Shown one piece after another: positions 23,762 to 35,560 of a stretch of DNA of 64,000 nucleotides. Source of the DNA: Rattus norvegicus (lineage: Eukaryota > Chordata > Mammalia > Rodentia > Muridae). The notes beneath the pieces are model-generated. The model was not told the DNA's origin. It saw nothing but the letters and a program-made list of their open reading frames with translations, and made no database searches. The position numbers were made by a program, and so were the translations under genes. The DNA is taken from positions 42,070,725 to 42,134,724 of the forward strand of contig NC_086031.1 of the NCBI RefSeq assembly GCF_036323735.1. Reading direction: 5' to 3'. Numbering within the stretch: the first letter of the stretch is position 1; the number at the start of each line of letters is the position of its first letter.

Positions 23762-23937
23762 TGGGGCTGGAGAGAGAGCTCCGTGGTAAGAGCACATTGG
23801 CTGATCAGTCAGAGGACCCAGGATCTGTTTTCAGCACCATGTGGCAGTTCACACCTATCTGTAATTCCAGTTCCAGGGTATCCAACACCATCTTCTGGCC
23901 TCCACAGAAACCAGGCACAGATATGGTACAAGACTCA
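23762..23937 (+). repeat. B2/B3-type SINE
   Basis: GGGGCTGGAGAGAGAGCTCC start, CAGCACCATGTGGCAGTTCA body and a TCTTCTGGCCTCCACAG end. Confidence 0.85.
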
Positions 23938-24199
23938 TAATATATATATATTTTTTTTTTCTATGAGTGTGTGTCAGTTAACATATAGAAACTGCTATGA
24001 GATTATAAATAAGAACAAAACAAGTCACAATGGAAAAGACTTACAGGTTAAGAGTTCAAAATAAATTGTGAAAACCAGCTAATGTTCACTGAAAACATCA
24101 AGATTGTAAAAGTTAATTGGTGGTTAGGAAACTGCCCAAACATTTATCTTGCTCCATGAGAAATCTGATATATGTTCAAATCTAGGCCATCAAAGAGAA

Positions 24200-24525
24200 G
24201 GCTAATCTGGTGGCTTGAGTGAGAAAGTGTCCCCATAGGCTCATATCTGTGAACAACTAATTGGTGGTCCTGTTTGGAAGGAGCATTGCTAGGACCAACT
24301 CTGAGGTTTTATGGCCAAGGCTCACTTCCTGTTATCTGTTTCCTGTGTGTAGATGAAATGTTCTCTACCAACCAGCTTTCTGCCCCACCATTGAACCTGT
24401 TACTATGTCTTGCTGGGCGTGATGGACTCCATCCCTTCGAAACCGTAAGTCTAAATAACCCTTATCTCCTTTAAACTGCCTCTGGACACTTCATCACAGC
24501 AATGGAGAGTTACTAATACAGCCAA
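24200..24525 (+). mobile_element. hAT-Charlie-type rodent element
   Basis: GAGAAAGTGTCCCCATAGGC start, GATGGACTCCATCCCTTCGA, and a TTCATCACAGCAATGGAGAG then TTACTAATACAG end. Confidence 0.6.
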
Positions 24526-24827
24526 GGTTCAAAAGTATACTATGGACTTCCTTGTAAAGACCAAAGATAATGCTAACTCCTATGTTTAATGTGAACAAAA
24601 CTGGTTTATTTTTTTTAAAATATATACATACACACAAATACATACATACATTTATATGTTCTGTATACAGAAGTATGTAAGAGAAAATAGGAATTACATA
24701 GTACATTTATTTTTGTTTGTTTTCCTCCACTAAATAAGTATGTGGTCACATGAAAAAGCAGAGGCAGTCAATATAGAAGACAGAAGACAGTAAACACTGG
24801 CTGTATATTTTTAGAAAAGGTACTTAC

Positions 24828-24846
24828 TTCATCCGCCACCATACAC
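24828..24846 (-). CDS. Zranb3: Zranb3 exon 3: 19-nt microexon, residues 54-60
   Basis: A TTTTTTCCAG acceptor (AG at 24848-24847) is followed by 19 nt and a GTAAGT donor starting at 24827. The first base completes R54 from the previous exon, and the other 18 encode CMVADE. Joined to the next exon this gives MVADEMGLGKT, the canonical SNF2 motif I, so the microexon supplies the residues just before the P-loop. It is too short for ORF finders and was located by searching for the missing residues between flanking exons. Skipping it shifts the frame and reaches a TGA in exon 4 within about 25 codons. The match of phase, both splice sites and family sequence makes this call strong. Confidence 0.93.
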
Positions 24847-25224
24847 CTGGAAAAAACAAACAAAAATAAAAACAAATTAATTTTATAATCATCAAAGCAA
24901 AACATATTCAGAGTTCTGATTAAGTAACTCACCACAATCACTTCACTTCACAAGTGCTAAGCCAGAGAGGCTGCTGCAAGTGAATGAAAACACTGGATAG
25001 TGATGATGTCATACAACTCTGCAGCTGCCAGTGACACATGTCTACGTGGGAGGGTTAGTGCTTCAGACAAGCTATTGCTCACCATGGAGGGGCTGCACAG
25101 ACAGACCCTTGAGGACCAAGCATTAAAGGCATGAGACTATGAAGAATGGCTTCCACTGTCCTTCAGTGTAAGCCTGGATGTCCCTACAGAGGAGAAGAGC
25201 GCTGGACTGATGAACAGTGAGATA

Positions 25225-25350
25225 GCACACGCCTTCAGTTCTAACACTCAGGAGGCTGAGGCAAGTGGACCTCTGAGGTCAAGCCAGCCTAGTCTGCATA
25301 GTGAGCTGAAGGCCAGCCTGAGCTACAATAGTGAGACCCTGCCTCAACAG
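25225..25350 (+). repeat. B1 SINE
   Basis: CAGTTCTAACACTCAGGAGG, CAAGCCAGCCTAGTCTGCAT and GAGACCCTGCCTC. Confidence 0.75.
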
Positions 25351-25394
25351 ATAGGTAGGTAGGTAGGCAGGCAGATGGACAGACAACAAGAGAA

Positions 25395-25640
25395 CAAAGG
25401 TCTGCATTTTATTTCTGTTGCTATGATAACAATGAAGTATCCTGGCAAAAGTAACTTAGGGGAGAAAGGTCTAATTGGGCCTTTAGTTCTAGTAGAGCCC
25501 ATCATATCATGGAAGTCAAGATGACAAGAACTCAAAACAGCCACAATTAAGCGGAAAGCAATGAAGTCGTGCATGCTTCCCACTCAGCTTCCTCTACTCT
25601 TGTGCAGTCCAGGACCCCAAACCCGGAAGCAGTGCTGCTC
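25395..25640 (-). mobile_element. hAT-Charlie-type rodent element, reverse orientation
   Basis: TTTATTTCTGTTGCTATGAT then GGGGAGAAAGGTCTAATTGG and TCATATCATGGAAGTCAAGA match the family in reverse. The far end is unclear. Confidence 0.5.
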
Positions 25641-25894
25641 GCTTTCAGGCTGGGTCGCCTCACATCAGTGAAGGCAGTATGACAAAAGCCCACGCCGTCA
25701 GGTCCACGAGCCAACGTGATCTCGACTCACTGAGACTTTCAACAGGAGATTCCAGCTATATTTAGTTGACAAAGTTACACTGACCCGCAAACACATTTTG
25801 GCACAAATCTGTTATCTAGGGTTCTGTGCTGGATCTGTGTGTTATACTTTATTGTTGATTTCTATTATTTTCTAAATATTTTTTACTTCTTTTT

Positions 25895-26035
25895 ATTTTT
25901 GAGACAGGGTTTCTCTTTGTAGTCTTAGCTGTCCTTGACTCGCTCTATAGACCAGGCTAGCCACAAACTCACAGAGAACCACCTGCCTCTGCTTCCCAAG
26001 CGTTGGGATTACATTGTGTGCCATCACACTCAGGT
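25895..26035 (-). repeat. B1 SINE
   Basis: GAGACAGGGTTTCTCTTTGT, CTATAGACCAGGCTAGCC and CCCAAGCGTTGGGATTACAT. Confidence 0.88.
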
Positions 26036-26315
26036 GGGGGACTGAGGGTGTGTGCGCATGTGTATATGAGCTGTATGTTTCCGTGCATATGGAGGTCAGG
26101 AGAAAAGGTCTCTCCAACCTCATAATTTGGGATAGGCATACTCACTGACCTGGCTAGGCCGGCTGGTCACTGAGCTCCAGGGGAGTCACCCTTCATCACC
26201 ATCCCAGGGGTAGGATTACAGACATCTGGATTTGTTTTATGCACACTGGGTGTCTGAACTCTGGTCCTCATACTTGTGTGGTAAGCACTACACCAGCTGA
26301 GCATTCTCCCCAGCC
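26036..26315 (-). repeat. B3/B4-type SINE
   Basis: GTGTGCGCATGTGTATATGA tail, GAACTCTGGTCCTCATACTT and GCTGAGCATTCTCCCCAGCC in the minus direction, directly after a B1. Confidence 0.65.
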
Positions 26316-26619
26316 CTCATCTGATTTATTCTTTCATTAAAATATATAGAAGTAGATTTGATCCAGGGAGAAGGGAGGACTGGGTTCATAAGTGGAGATC
26401 CTAAGTCGAGGAAATAAAGAGGAGGAAGAGAATAGCAAGCAGGGCAGGAGAGTCAGTGGTTGATACGAGACAGCAAACACACCAGGAGAACAAAAAATAA
26501 TCTCAACAAAGGAAAGATTAAAGTTCAGTTGTTTCAGTAGAAAGTGGTTTATTACATTCTTTACAGAAAGTAGAAAAGTGAGAAGCAACATGGTATCTTA
26601 CAGATTCACATGAGTATCC

Positions 26620-26925
26620 AAGTCAAGAGCTGTGGAGATGTTTGCCATGCAAGTCCGAGGATCAAAGTCCAAGCTCTAAAATGCACATAAAACCTGTCCT
26701 TAAGTGTAAGCCTGGCTGTTCCCTCCGATGAGAGCAGCGCTGGGTTAAAGAACAGTGTGAGCATTTCTATGCTATGCCCCTGGGCATAGTAGGGCTCGCT
26801 TATAAGCATAGAAAAAGTAGAGACAGGTGGATGTTTGGGGCTCACAGGCTAGCCAGGAAAACCAAAATGGTGAACTCTGGGTTCAGTGAGAGATCCTGTC
26901 TCAAAAAATAAGCTAGAGCATCATA
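26620..26925 (+). repeat. B4-type SINE
   Basis: GAGCTGTGGAGATGTTTGCC start and a diverged B1-like end with GTTCAGTGAGAGATCCTGTC and an A-rich tail. Confidence 0.55.
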
Positions 26926-27429
26926 CAGGGAGATCAATGCCAATCAATCTCCAACCTCTACCAAGTGTACACACAGATAAGAGGACTTCTCCCAAATAAG
27001 AAAATAAAATCCTCCTGGAATTAATTAAAGATGTTACTTGAGGTGTACATTACTTATCCAGAGTCTACTGTCTCACTATCACTGCTCTAGGGAGAGAGTG
27101 AGTCTTTTCATTATGTACAGTGACCAGAAGAAAAAAATACATGCCTTATATTATTACTTCTCAAAATAATAATCCTGTTCAAAACAGGGTAAGGAATAAT
27201 ACTGAACAGAGAATGTTGGGTGGGGCCTGGACACTTGAGGATCTCGAGGGGCTGGGAAAAGTCTTTAAGGCCATGGAGAAATGGGGGGAGGCAATGCATA
27301 AAACTATGAGATAAATGAAGCACATTATAATTATGTACACCTCTAAAAACTTGAAAGCATGATTTTCAAACCACAAGATTAACTATTTTTTCAATGAAAT
27401 ACTTTATCACACACCACTAGAACAGCAAA

Positions 27430-28010
27430 GTTGGTGTGCGCGATACTCCAGGCCTGTGTTTGTAAGTTGGTAAGTCAGCCTGCTGCACTGCTTCTTTTTC
27501 AGAAACATAGATATCATCTGGAATTTTCCTGACATCCTTGTCTTTTAGCTGCTGCGCCTTGATGAGTAAAAGCGGTTGGACTCAAAACAAGTTCAGTATC
27601 ATTTCCTCCAAGGGTTAACTCATCGTTCTGGGCTTAGGTACTGAACAAGCATGATCTGCTGATTTCAGAGATCATGAAACTTCTCCAGAATAACAATGCC
27701 CATTGGGGCTGTGTGAGAGGAGCAGCCAATGGTTTTAGAACTCATGGATTTAGGCCCACGGGTCGGCACAGTAGTGAAGTGTGTGCCTCGGAGGGACGGA
27801 GCCTCAAGGACCTTGTATCCTGAGGACTTCATGCTGCTATGGACCACTGACTGCTTGCTGTCCTTGTGGTCCTCAGAGCCATCCTCCTCTAGGAGTTGTA
27901 GGAAAACTCTAAGGGGGTTCCCGGCCCCTCAACAGGCAGTATCACTGACACCGACATCTTCTTCAAGCACTGCTCCTCAAGCAAATTAATGATTCTATCT
28001 CCAACCTTGG
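27430..28010 (-). pseudogene. Candidate decayed retrocopy, parent unknown
   Basis: On the minus strand a 60-codon frame (27665-27847) reads MVHSSMKSSGYKVLEAPSLR and onwards. Just upstream, in another frame, is MSVSVILPVEGPGTPLEFSY. Downstream is a further protein-like stretch, KIPDDIYVSEKEAVQQADLP, separated by stops. Sequence balance looks coding-like compared with the AT-rich surroundings, which suggests a processed pseudogene with frameshifts and stops. No poly-A tail or target duplication was seen and I cannot name a parent gene. Confidence 0.35.
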
Positions 28011-28740
28011 AAAGAACTTAGGAAATGCACACTGTTAGCAACCACCCTTAGAAAAACTTTGGAGATGCGGCTTGTTAGTAAGGTTAGGTTAAGATGTATC
28101 TGGTGGCTCTCATGTGGAGAATCTTGGGGAACAGTTTAGAAGTGCACACTGATTATTGAGCAAAGGATGTTTTTAAGGTCAGGGAACAAGAAGAATGGCA
28201 GCCCAATTAGCACTGGCTGATGCGACTCTCTTGTTAAAGCTGGGCTGGTGATCAAGGTGATGATTAATTTCTTGTACCGATTTTTGTCCTCCCCTCAGCT
28301 TCCTGATATGATTTAATAAAAAATTGTTAGTAAGTGAATGTACACCCTGAGAATTCAGAGTAGAAATGGCTGTTTTTTATACAAACGTTTAGATGACAAG
28401 TTGCTTAGTTACGAATGTAAGGGTTCTTGGGAATAATTTGTTGTTTTTCCTCTTAAGCCATAATAGATGAAACACTTGATTATATGAGGACATCGAAGAA
28501 CAGGTTTTTCTGTGTATACTCTCTGTAAACATTCACTTAGAGAAAAGTAGAATATAAGCACATTGTGATTTCTGCAGTGCTTGTTAAGATTTTGCTGAGA
28601 TACAGAAGCCGAAAGTGAAAAGATAAAATTGTTGGAGCTTTGCTCCATCCATCAAACATGTGTATGTATACATGCATGCATGTGCATATGTATATATTAT
28701 ATATGTAACATTGGTTGTAGCTCTGTTCCATCCACAAGTG

Positions 28741-28743
<3 letters not shown>

Positions 28744-28787
<44 letters not shown>
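28744..28787. repeat. (GT)22 microsatellite
   Basis: Forty-four bases of uninterrupted GT. Confidence 0.98.
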
Positions 28788-28788
<1 letters not shown>

Positions 28789-29084
28789 CCCTTACCCTTT
28801 TTACCATTTAAGTGATTAATCACCGACTCTACTCCCCTCCTCAATGTACCTATGAGATTGAAGCTGGTCTTCCACAAATGCTCATGGGAAAGTGAAGAGA
28901 CACAAAGCCAACTAGTAACGGCGCACTGCAACCCCTGATCACGTTCTATTCATGGCTGTAGGTAGTACAAAGAGCAGTCAATTCCTTCTGCTTCTCATCA
29001 TTTGTCATCCCAGAGACAGACATTAATTCTTTGCAAAGAGACTGAGGTCTCCACTGATGTGGTTGGAGCCCATCAGTGTGGCAG

Positions 29085-29285
29085 AAGAGTGGAGAGCAGC
29101 ATCAGGACTGAAGTGAGAGCACCTGCTGCTCCCTCATGAGGACCCAAGTTGGATCACAGCACCCACATCAGGCAGCTTACAAATACCTGTGACTCCCACT
29201 CCAAGGGATCCCACTCGTTCTTCCCGCCTCCATAGGCATGCACACTTACATGGTTTTTGGTTTAGAAGATTAACATATGAAAGAA
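29085..29285 (+). repeat. B3-type SINE
   Basis: GAGAGCACCTGCTGCTCC, CAGCACCCACATCAGGCAGC and CCTCCATAGGCATGCACAC. Confidence 0.7.
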
Positions 29286-30336
29286 ACCAGCAGAAACTGG
29301 GAACCCTTCTCCACCTGGACCCCCAGTAACAAAGAATGCACTAGAAAAGGCACATTATACAAACAGAAGAAGGCATGTGCTACCTAAATGATTCGTAAAG
29401 GTTCATCCACACCACAGCACAGTACTTTTGAGCATATGCCTTTCCCTGACTCAGCAGCCCACTCCCATTCTCATGAACATCTGTGACACCTACCTTTACC
29501 ATGTGTCCCTGGTGAGATTCTTTGTCCTAAGAAACAAGAACCCGGAAATCTCAATGTTTGTCCTCTAAACTCTGACCAGACGTGACTAACTTTTATAAGA
29601 AATTTGTGGTAATTTCCTGCATTGGGAGCATTTGTTTTGGTTAAGGGTCTTCTCTGCCCAGGTATTGTTACTTCTTGTCTAACTTTGTGGGAAGAAGCAC
29701 TAAGAATCCTCTAAGTATCTTCTAGGTTTTATTTACTTCCTGGGCCTTGTAACTTTCCTTTATTTATTTATTTTATGAATGTGACATCTGACAGGCAGAT
29801 ATAAGTGTGAATATGAACAGATGATTCAATTCAAGACAATGAAATAAATAAAGTCACTGCATGTGAAGGTAACAGGGAGGCAGAAATAGATAGGATTCTC
29901 AAGTAGAATTTATAAAACCACAGGAAGAGAAGGAGCCTGGTTTTTAGCCACAACCTTAGGAAACATGCTCATTAGAAACTCAGAAAAAAAGAAATACAAA
30001 AGGAGAACAAAGATTTTGGTTCAAATTCATGTACCATACACTAAATGTGTTTGCAAGGTCAAACACCTCAAGGATGCTGCATAGAAGGAGAGAGAAAAAG
30101 GCTGCCGTGCTCGTTAACAGAAACCTTGTATGAATCATTCAAAAGTGGCTAAGGAAACAGCAGACAGTGGAAAAGGAATCAAGAGCTGTAGCTGAAAAGC
30201 TGTAGTCAGAAAGGAATTTAGGCACAGAGAAAAGATTTAAAATAGGGTAGAAGATACTTAACCAGGAAGGTCACTTGAGCCCAGGGGTTTTGGACTAGCC
30301 TGGGCAACACTGCAAGAGGCAATAAAGAAAAAAAAA

Positions 30337-30391
30337 TTTTTTTTCGGAGCTGGGGACTGAACCCAGGGCCTTGCGCTTGCTAGGCAAGCGC
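30337..30391 (-). repeat. ID SINE, 5'-truncated, minus strand
   Basis: Only the 3' half of the ID body (box B to tail) is present, ending in GCGCTTGCC read on the minus strand. ATAAAGAAAA occurs on both sides. The box A part is missing, so it lacks a complete pol III promoter. Confidence 0.9.
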
Positions 30392-30545
30392 TATAAAGAA
30401 AATTTTTAAAAAATTAAGAAGCAGTACAAACAGAACATTAGGAATCCTGAGTAATGAAAAGGAGTCAACACTGGGGAAGATGACTGATGAAAATTGAAAT
30501 GTGATTGACAAGGGTAAGGGCAGACCCCAACAGTGACCAAAGTCT

Positions 30546-30546
<1 letters not shown>

Positions 30547-30576
<30 letters not shown>
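30547..30576. repeat. (CAG)10 trinucleotide repeat
   Basis: Ten perfect CAG units in intron 2. On the sense strand of Zranb3 the transcript would carry CUG repeats. Confidence 0.98.
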
Positions 30577-30579
<3 letters not shown>

Positions 30580-30739
30580 GAAGATCCCAGCAGTCATCTT
30601 AGTGCCAGCAGCAGGGACAAACTGAAAAGCCCCTGATAACATGTACCTGTAAATCCTAGTACCCAGAAGGCAGACAGAGTTGCAGGCTAGACAGTTACAC
30701 AGTGAGACCCAGTCTCAAACAAGACAAAACAATAACAAA

Positions 30740-30905
30740 GTGCACACTGCTCCTGCAGAGGGCGGGGTGGCCCTTGATTCCCAGCACTCACACGAGGCCC
30801 TTCCACAACCACTTAAAATCCCGGCTCCAGTGGATCTGACTCCCTCTTTGGCTTCTGCAAGAATGGTACCCAGTGTGCATACACACTTACACGGAAGCAA
30901 GAGGG
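30740..30905 (+). repeat. B2/B3-type SINE, partial
   Basis: TCCCAGCACTCACACGAGGC and TTGGCTTCTGCAAGAATGGT, with a CATACACACTTACACG tail. Confidence 0.55.
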
Positions 30906-31414
30906 AAAGGCACAGATGGCTGAGAATAGTGACAAAGTTCTCTTCGTTCACTTCTTGTTTGGCTGCAAAATGAAGGGGATCGAGGAGGGAGCGAGGAGAT
31001 AAAGGATGAGCTCTAACCTGAGAGCCTTTCTCAGTTTGGGCAGTCTCCCCTGAATGGTCTTTACTCCTGCCACAAGCCTCGCCTGAGTCTATATAAAAAC
31101 ACACCTCCCCCGCAAGTCTGCCCATCCTCAGACTGACCAGTCTGCCTGACCAGGCTACTGTCTGACATGGCTCAGACACCACCCTGCCTCCAGCAGGGAA
31201 GAAGCTCACGCTCATCCACGACTAACGCGTCTGGGAGGGAACTCATTCTGGCCTTGGGTTACTCACAATTCCTCATCCAGACCCATCACTTTTGCATTTA
31301 CTCTCATTGGCAACCTGTTGTGCAGCTCACCCTTCAGAGTCCTGCTCTTGGTTGGTCCTGAGGACCACTGAGCGCTAAGTGCTGCACCACCTCCCACGAT
31401 CGCTCAGCTCGCAG

Positions 31415-31805
31415 TGCTCTACTGCTGTGAAGAGACGCTAAGACTGTGGCCATTCTTATAAGATACAGCATTTGACGGGGACTTGCTTACAGTTTCAGAG
31501 GTTTAGTCCATTATCATGGCGGCACTCTAGTAGCTCAGAGTTCTCCATCAGGATCCACTGAGGCACAGGGCCCTTCCAAACCTCAAGGACAGCCCCGCCC
31601 CCAATGAGACATTTTCTCCTACAAGGCCACACCTCCTATTTATTTCCTCAAGTAGTGCCATTCTCGATGACTAAGCATCCCCAGAGGTTGGGCGGTAACC
31701 TGTAATTGTATCTAAAGACAAACAAACACTCAAACAAATGAACTAGGTTGTTTTTGGTCAGTAGGTCAGTTGTCACAACAGAAATAAAACTAGAACAGGA
31801 GGCTT
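31415..31805 (-). mobile_element. hAT-Charlie-type rodent element (URR1-like), reverse orientation
   Basis: CTACTGCTGTGAAGAGACGC, GAGGTTTAGTCCATTATCAT and AAGGCCACACCTCCTATTTA are the reverse complement of the element at 13883. Confidence 0.7.
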
Positions 31806-32344
31806 ATCATGTCATCCTTCTAATCTACTTGTCCTGACATGTCCTCATCCATCAACCTCAGAAGCACATGGAAGACATAATAAAGACGGGCAAGAGCTGA
31901 AACAATGTTAATGGCTCCCGCTAAGACCTTGAAAAACAAGTTAAATAGACTTTAGTGGTTTTGTTCATTTAGAGCTTTTTTTTTTTTTTTTTTTTTTGCC
32001 CTTAATATCAGTCATGTACAGGAAAGATAAAAAGTTTCTGGCAGTTTCCAAGTAAATAAGACACAGGGTAATGCAAATAAACCTTCTCTGTGTTCTGAAA
32101 ACCTAGTGATTTTTTTAAAAGAATTGCCTTTCCAATTTATTGGCTTAGAAAAATATTAAACTCAGCTCTAATGCTTGCTAACACCATGAGAATATTATGT
32201 TTCATTAGGCCACTCCATTAGCACAAAATGCCCACGTAGCTTTACCAACAGAGAACAACAGGCGCTAGCCTCGTATCCAAAGACAGCTGGAGGAGACAGT
32301 GCATCTCTCCTGTTCAGAGAATATACACAAAAATCCCCCCCGAG

Positions 32345-32495
32345 GGGCTGGAGAGATGGCTCAGTGGGTCCTATAGCTCCAGTATTAGGGGGTCCCACAC
32401 CATGTTCTCACCTCTGCAGGCACCAGATAAACATGAGGCATACATGAGGCTGACAAAGCCCTCATACACATAGAACAGATGCATCTTTTAGAAAA
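32345..32495 (+). repeat. B2-family SINE, internally shortened
   Basis: Intact GGGGCTGGAGAGATGGCTCA start, but the part between the A and B boxes is missing. A SINE-type end follows. Confidence 0.75.
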
Positions 32496-32689
32496 AAGAA
32501 CTCCCTGAATCAGTAATGTATATTAGCTTTTGCATAATCATTTACTCTTGTTTATAAAACTTGAAGTAAAAAAAAATGGTTTACTATTACTGTAACAATT
32601 TGTAGAGAATTTTTAAAGCCTAATTAGACAATGACATTTGTTTGAATATTATGGAATTAAAAGCAAAAATATATTTGCATAAAACTATT

Positions 32690-32850
32690 AGGCCAGTGAG
32701 ATATCTCAGTGGTTAAAGGGCGCTAGCAGGCCCGACACCCTGAGTTGGAGGTCCAGGGCCCACACTGTGCAAAGAGAGAACCACCTCCATCTAGTTATCA
32801 CCCTGATGAGCATGCCCCTACTTACTCCCAAAAATGTAAAAACAATTTGA
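32690..32850 (+). repeat. B2/B3-type SINE, diverged
   Basis: GGCCAGTGAGATATCTCAGT start and a GATGAGCATGCCCCTACTTA end. Confidence 0.6.
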
Positions 32851-33069
32851 AATTAAAAGTAACTCAGATATGCTTGATCAAACCTAAGTGAAATCTATAA
32901 GTAAATAAAACCAACTTACAGCATTATAACTGCTTCATTAATACAGACAAAATAACGTCAACTTTCATAGACTATACTAAGGATGAGGTGGACGGTGCTA
33001 CTAGAAATCAAGAGCCTCTCAGAGCATAACATGGTCACTAAGCTTTCTGACTTTGGACATAATGTGACC

Positions 33070-33195
33070 AGCCTCATGGTCCTGTCACCATGTCTTCCCT
33101 TCCCTCACACTGTTGTCAAACCGTGGACCAGAACAAACCCTCTGTCCTTAGTGCTTCTGTTGGGTATTTTACCAGCAATGAGAAATGTAACATAA
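33070..33195 (+). mobile_element. hAT-Charlie-type 3' fragment
   Basis: GTGGACCAGAACAAACCCTC, then TTGGGTATTTTACCAGCAAT and GAGAAATGTAAC. Confidence 0.45.
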
Positions 33196-33889
33196 AGAGA
33201 ATGAATGAGTTTTATATTATTTACATTGTAACAGCAAAAATTAATTTTAAAAGTAACAAGAACATGTTAAAATGAGGCTTTCAGAAAGTCAAAGACACAA
33301 ACACAGGAAATCCTGAAAGTAACAGTGTAAGGGTCCAAGTTACTGAAGGAAGACCACAGACTGGATAGTACACGAAAACAGAGAACGTTTACTCTGCAGA
33401 AACAACCAGCATGCAGGGCTCGGCATACAAAATGGCGATGACCAGACTGGCTTGCAGGTCCTTTTAAGCACAGTGAGGGGAACTCAAGGGATAGACAGGT
33501 CATTTTTAATATAATTGGCTTGGTAAGCAGTAGCTACAGTGGTATATTTTTAATTGGTTGCTATTTTAATTTTACCATTTTTGGTCAAGCCGTAGAGAAA
33601 TTCCAGGAACTGTCTCAGTCCTTGAGCTGGCTATCTCTCTCCGCTAGATACCAGGGCCTTTGCTGATTAATGGTCTGTGGTTTTTTTTTGTTTTTTTTTT
33701 TTTTTTTTTTTTCCCCAAGACTTGGCTGTTTCTTTGGGAAACTGAAGCTTAAGGCTTAACATGCTGTGTGTTCTAAAATGGAGTGAGTTAAGTCCTCTCC
33801 ACACAAGGGATGCTAACAAATAAAGAGGTTGGTTCTTATTTCCTTCACCGTTTACTCACTTTAAGATGGATTACACAGGCACCTCCACA

Positions 33890-34110
33890 CCTCGCTTATG
33901 TAAGGCTTTAAATTGTACGTGTAAGTGTGCGGCCCGGTATGGGATGCTGCATACGGGTGCAGGGGTCTACAGAGGCCAAAAGAGGGCACCAGATCCTTTG
34001 AGCCACAGTTACGAGCTACTCAAAAAGACGGACAATGGAGTCAGGACTCAGGCTCTCTGAAAAACAGTACAGACAGTCTTAACCACTGAGCCATCTCTCC
34101 TACCCATTCA
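33890..34110 (-). repeat. B3-type SINE
   Basis: GTCTACAGAGGCCAAAAGAG, GGGCACCAGATCC and TTAACCACTGAGCCATCTCT in the minus direction. Confidence 0.8.
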
Positions 34111-34795
34111 GCATGACTCAATGTCTGTGTTTGACTTGGAAATGGCTCTTAAACTTATGACCCAAACAATTGCACTAACAAAATGAACAGTAATGCTCCT
34201 GGTGGTGCTGTCCACCAAAACCAAATCAAAACCACAAAACAGTAGTACCGTAGGCTCAGCCACACTGGAGGGAGTGGGGTAAGCAAAGTTGTAGCCATTC
34301 TTCAAATAGAATCTTTAGAGCACTGAGAATCAACACTCATCAGTAGTTACACAATGTGACAGGGAAAAGCTCACAGAAATCATCAGTCAAGGGGTACAAT
34401 TTTTAGGGGAAGCCAAACAAAGCAACACAATGTGACTTTGCTCACAAAACATTCTGAAATGAAAAGCAATCTAATTTTGTAGTTGGGAAAGGAGGCAACA
34501 GTGTGCGAGGAGATCTCATGATGGATTTCTTAGGTTTAGGCAAGTACATTCTGCATCCAAATCCTGGTTTATGGGCAAGTGTTCCCTTTGTGAAAAAACC
34601 GACACTTCACTTATGTCGGGGTGTGTTGTGTTCACGTGGCACACTTGAGTTAAAACTTAAGTCAGGAGAAGCTAGGCGTGGTTCCATAGACATGGGACTC
34701 AAGCACGCCGGAGGCCGAGCCTGGAGGACAACAACCTGGAGTAAATTCAAGCAAGATCTATCGGAGAACTTGCCTCAAAAAGAAAACCAGCAAGT

Positions 34796-34909
34796 GGGGC
34801 TGGGGATTTAGCTCAGTGGTAGAGCGCTTGCCTAGCAAGCGCAAGGCCTGGGTTCGGTCCCCAGCTCCAAAGAAAAGAAAAAAGAAAAAAACAAACAAAC
34901 AAAACAAAA
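34796..34909 (+). repeat. ID SINE
   Basis: Full-length ID with one C lost in the GGCCCTGGG run and a long A-rich tail with CAAA units. AAGAAAACCAGCAAG flanks both ends. Confidence 0.94.
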
Positions 34910-34919
34910 CAAGAAAACC

Positions 34920-35055
34920 AGCAAGCACGGAGACACATGCCTTTAATCACGGCACTTGGGAGGTAGAAACGTGGATCTCCTTGGGTTTGAGGTCAGCATG
35001 ACCTACAGAGCAAATTCCAGGTCATCCAAGTCAACACAGAGAGACTCTGTCCTCC
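34920..35055 (+). repeat. B1 SINE
   Basis: ATGCCTTTAATCACGGCACT, TTTGAGGTCAGCATGACCTA and GAGAGACTCTGTCCTC. Confidence 0.85.
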
Positions 35056-35204
35056 CGCCTGACAGGAAAGAGAAAGATCAGGAAGAGGCTTCATTTGCTA
35101 AAGAGATATTGTAAAATTAAGAATTACTTTTCTCATAAAATAACCACATATCAACCTCAGAACATTTTGTTTTTATAAAGAATATCCAATTATTATAGAA
35201 TTTA

Positions 35205-35560
35205 CAGAGAAATTATGAGAACTTTATGTGTCAACTTGACTAGGTGAAGAGAAGCCCATACGGCGCACAAACACTATTTTCTCGGAATATTCTCATTCAT
35301 ATCAGCAGATGAGTAACAAAATCCACCTGGAGTAATGTGAGTGAACAGGATCTAACCTCTGGGAAGAGGAGTACAGATAAAAAAGGGGGATTCTGAGGAG
35401 ATGCTTGTCTTTCTGAGTTAACACGTCTATACTGGTTAATAGGCCTCTGGTCATGAACTGAGTTTCAATACCAGCCTCCCCGGGTCTGAAGCCTGCTGGC
35501 GTCAGTGATCAGATCTCAGCTCCCATCACCACACAAAACGTTTTTCTACATAACAATTTG
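35205..35560 (+). mobile_element. Probable hAT-Charlie-type remnant
   Basis: TTTATGTGTCAACTTGACTA matches the 5' end of the element at 58680. The rest (CCACCTGGAGTAATGTGAGT, ATACTGGTTAATAGGCCTCT) is too diverged to follow with certainty. Confidence 0.4.

Larger units (their letters stand above)
6965..24827 (-). other. Zranb3: Zranb3 intron 3
   Basis: About 17.9 kb between the microexon and the P-loop exon. Contents are SINEs, an inverted L1 fragment, an unclassified block at 10510-11150, hAT-Charlie-type elements, a 20-bp minisatellite and simple repeats. Stretches where I see nothing include about 6970-7470, 8070-8860, 10100-10500, 11620-13210, 16240-16760, 17400-18100, 19120-19430, 20000-20780 and 21310-21730. 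Confidence 0.85.

Noticed and set aside
23412..23797. Ser/Leu-rich and Arg/Glu-rich ORFs of about 100 codons
   Set aside because: Translations of the GA tract in several frames at once.
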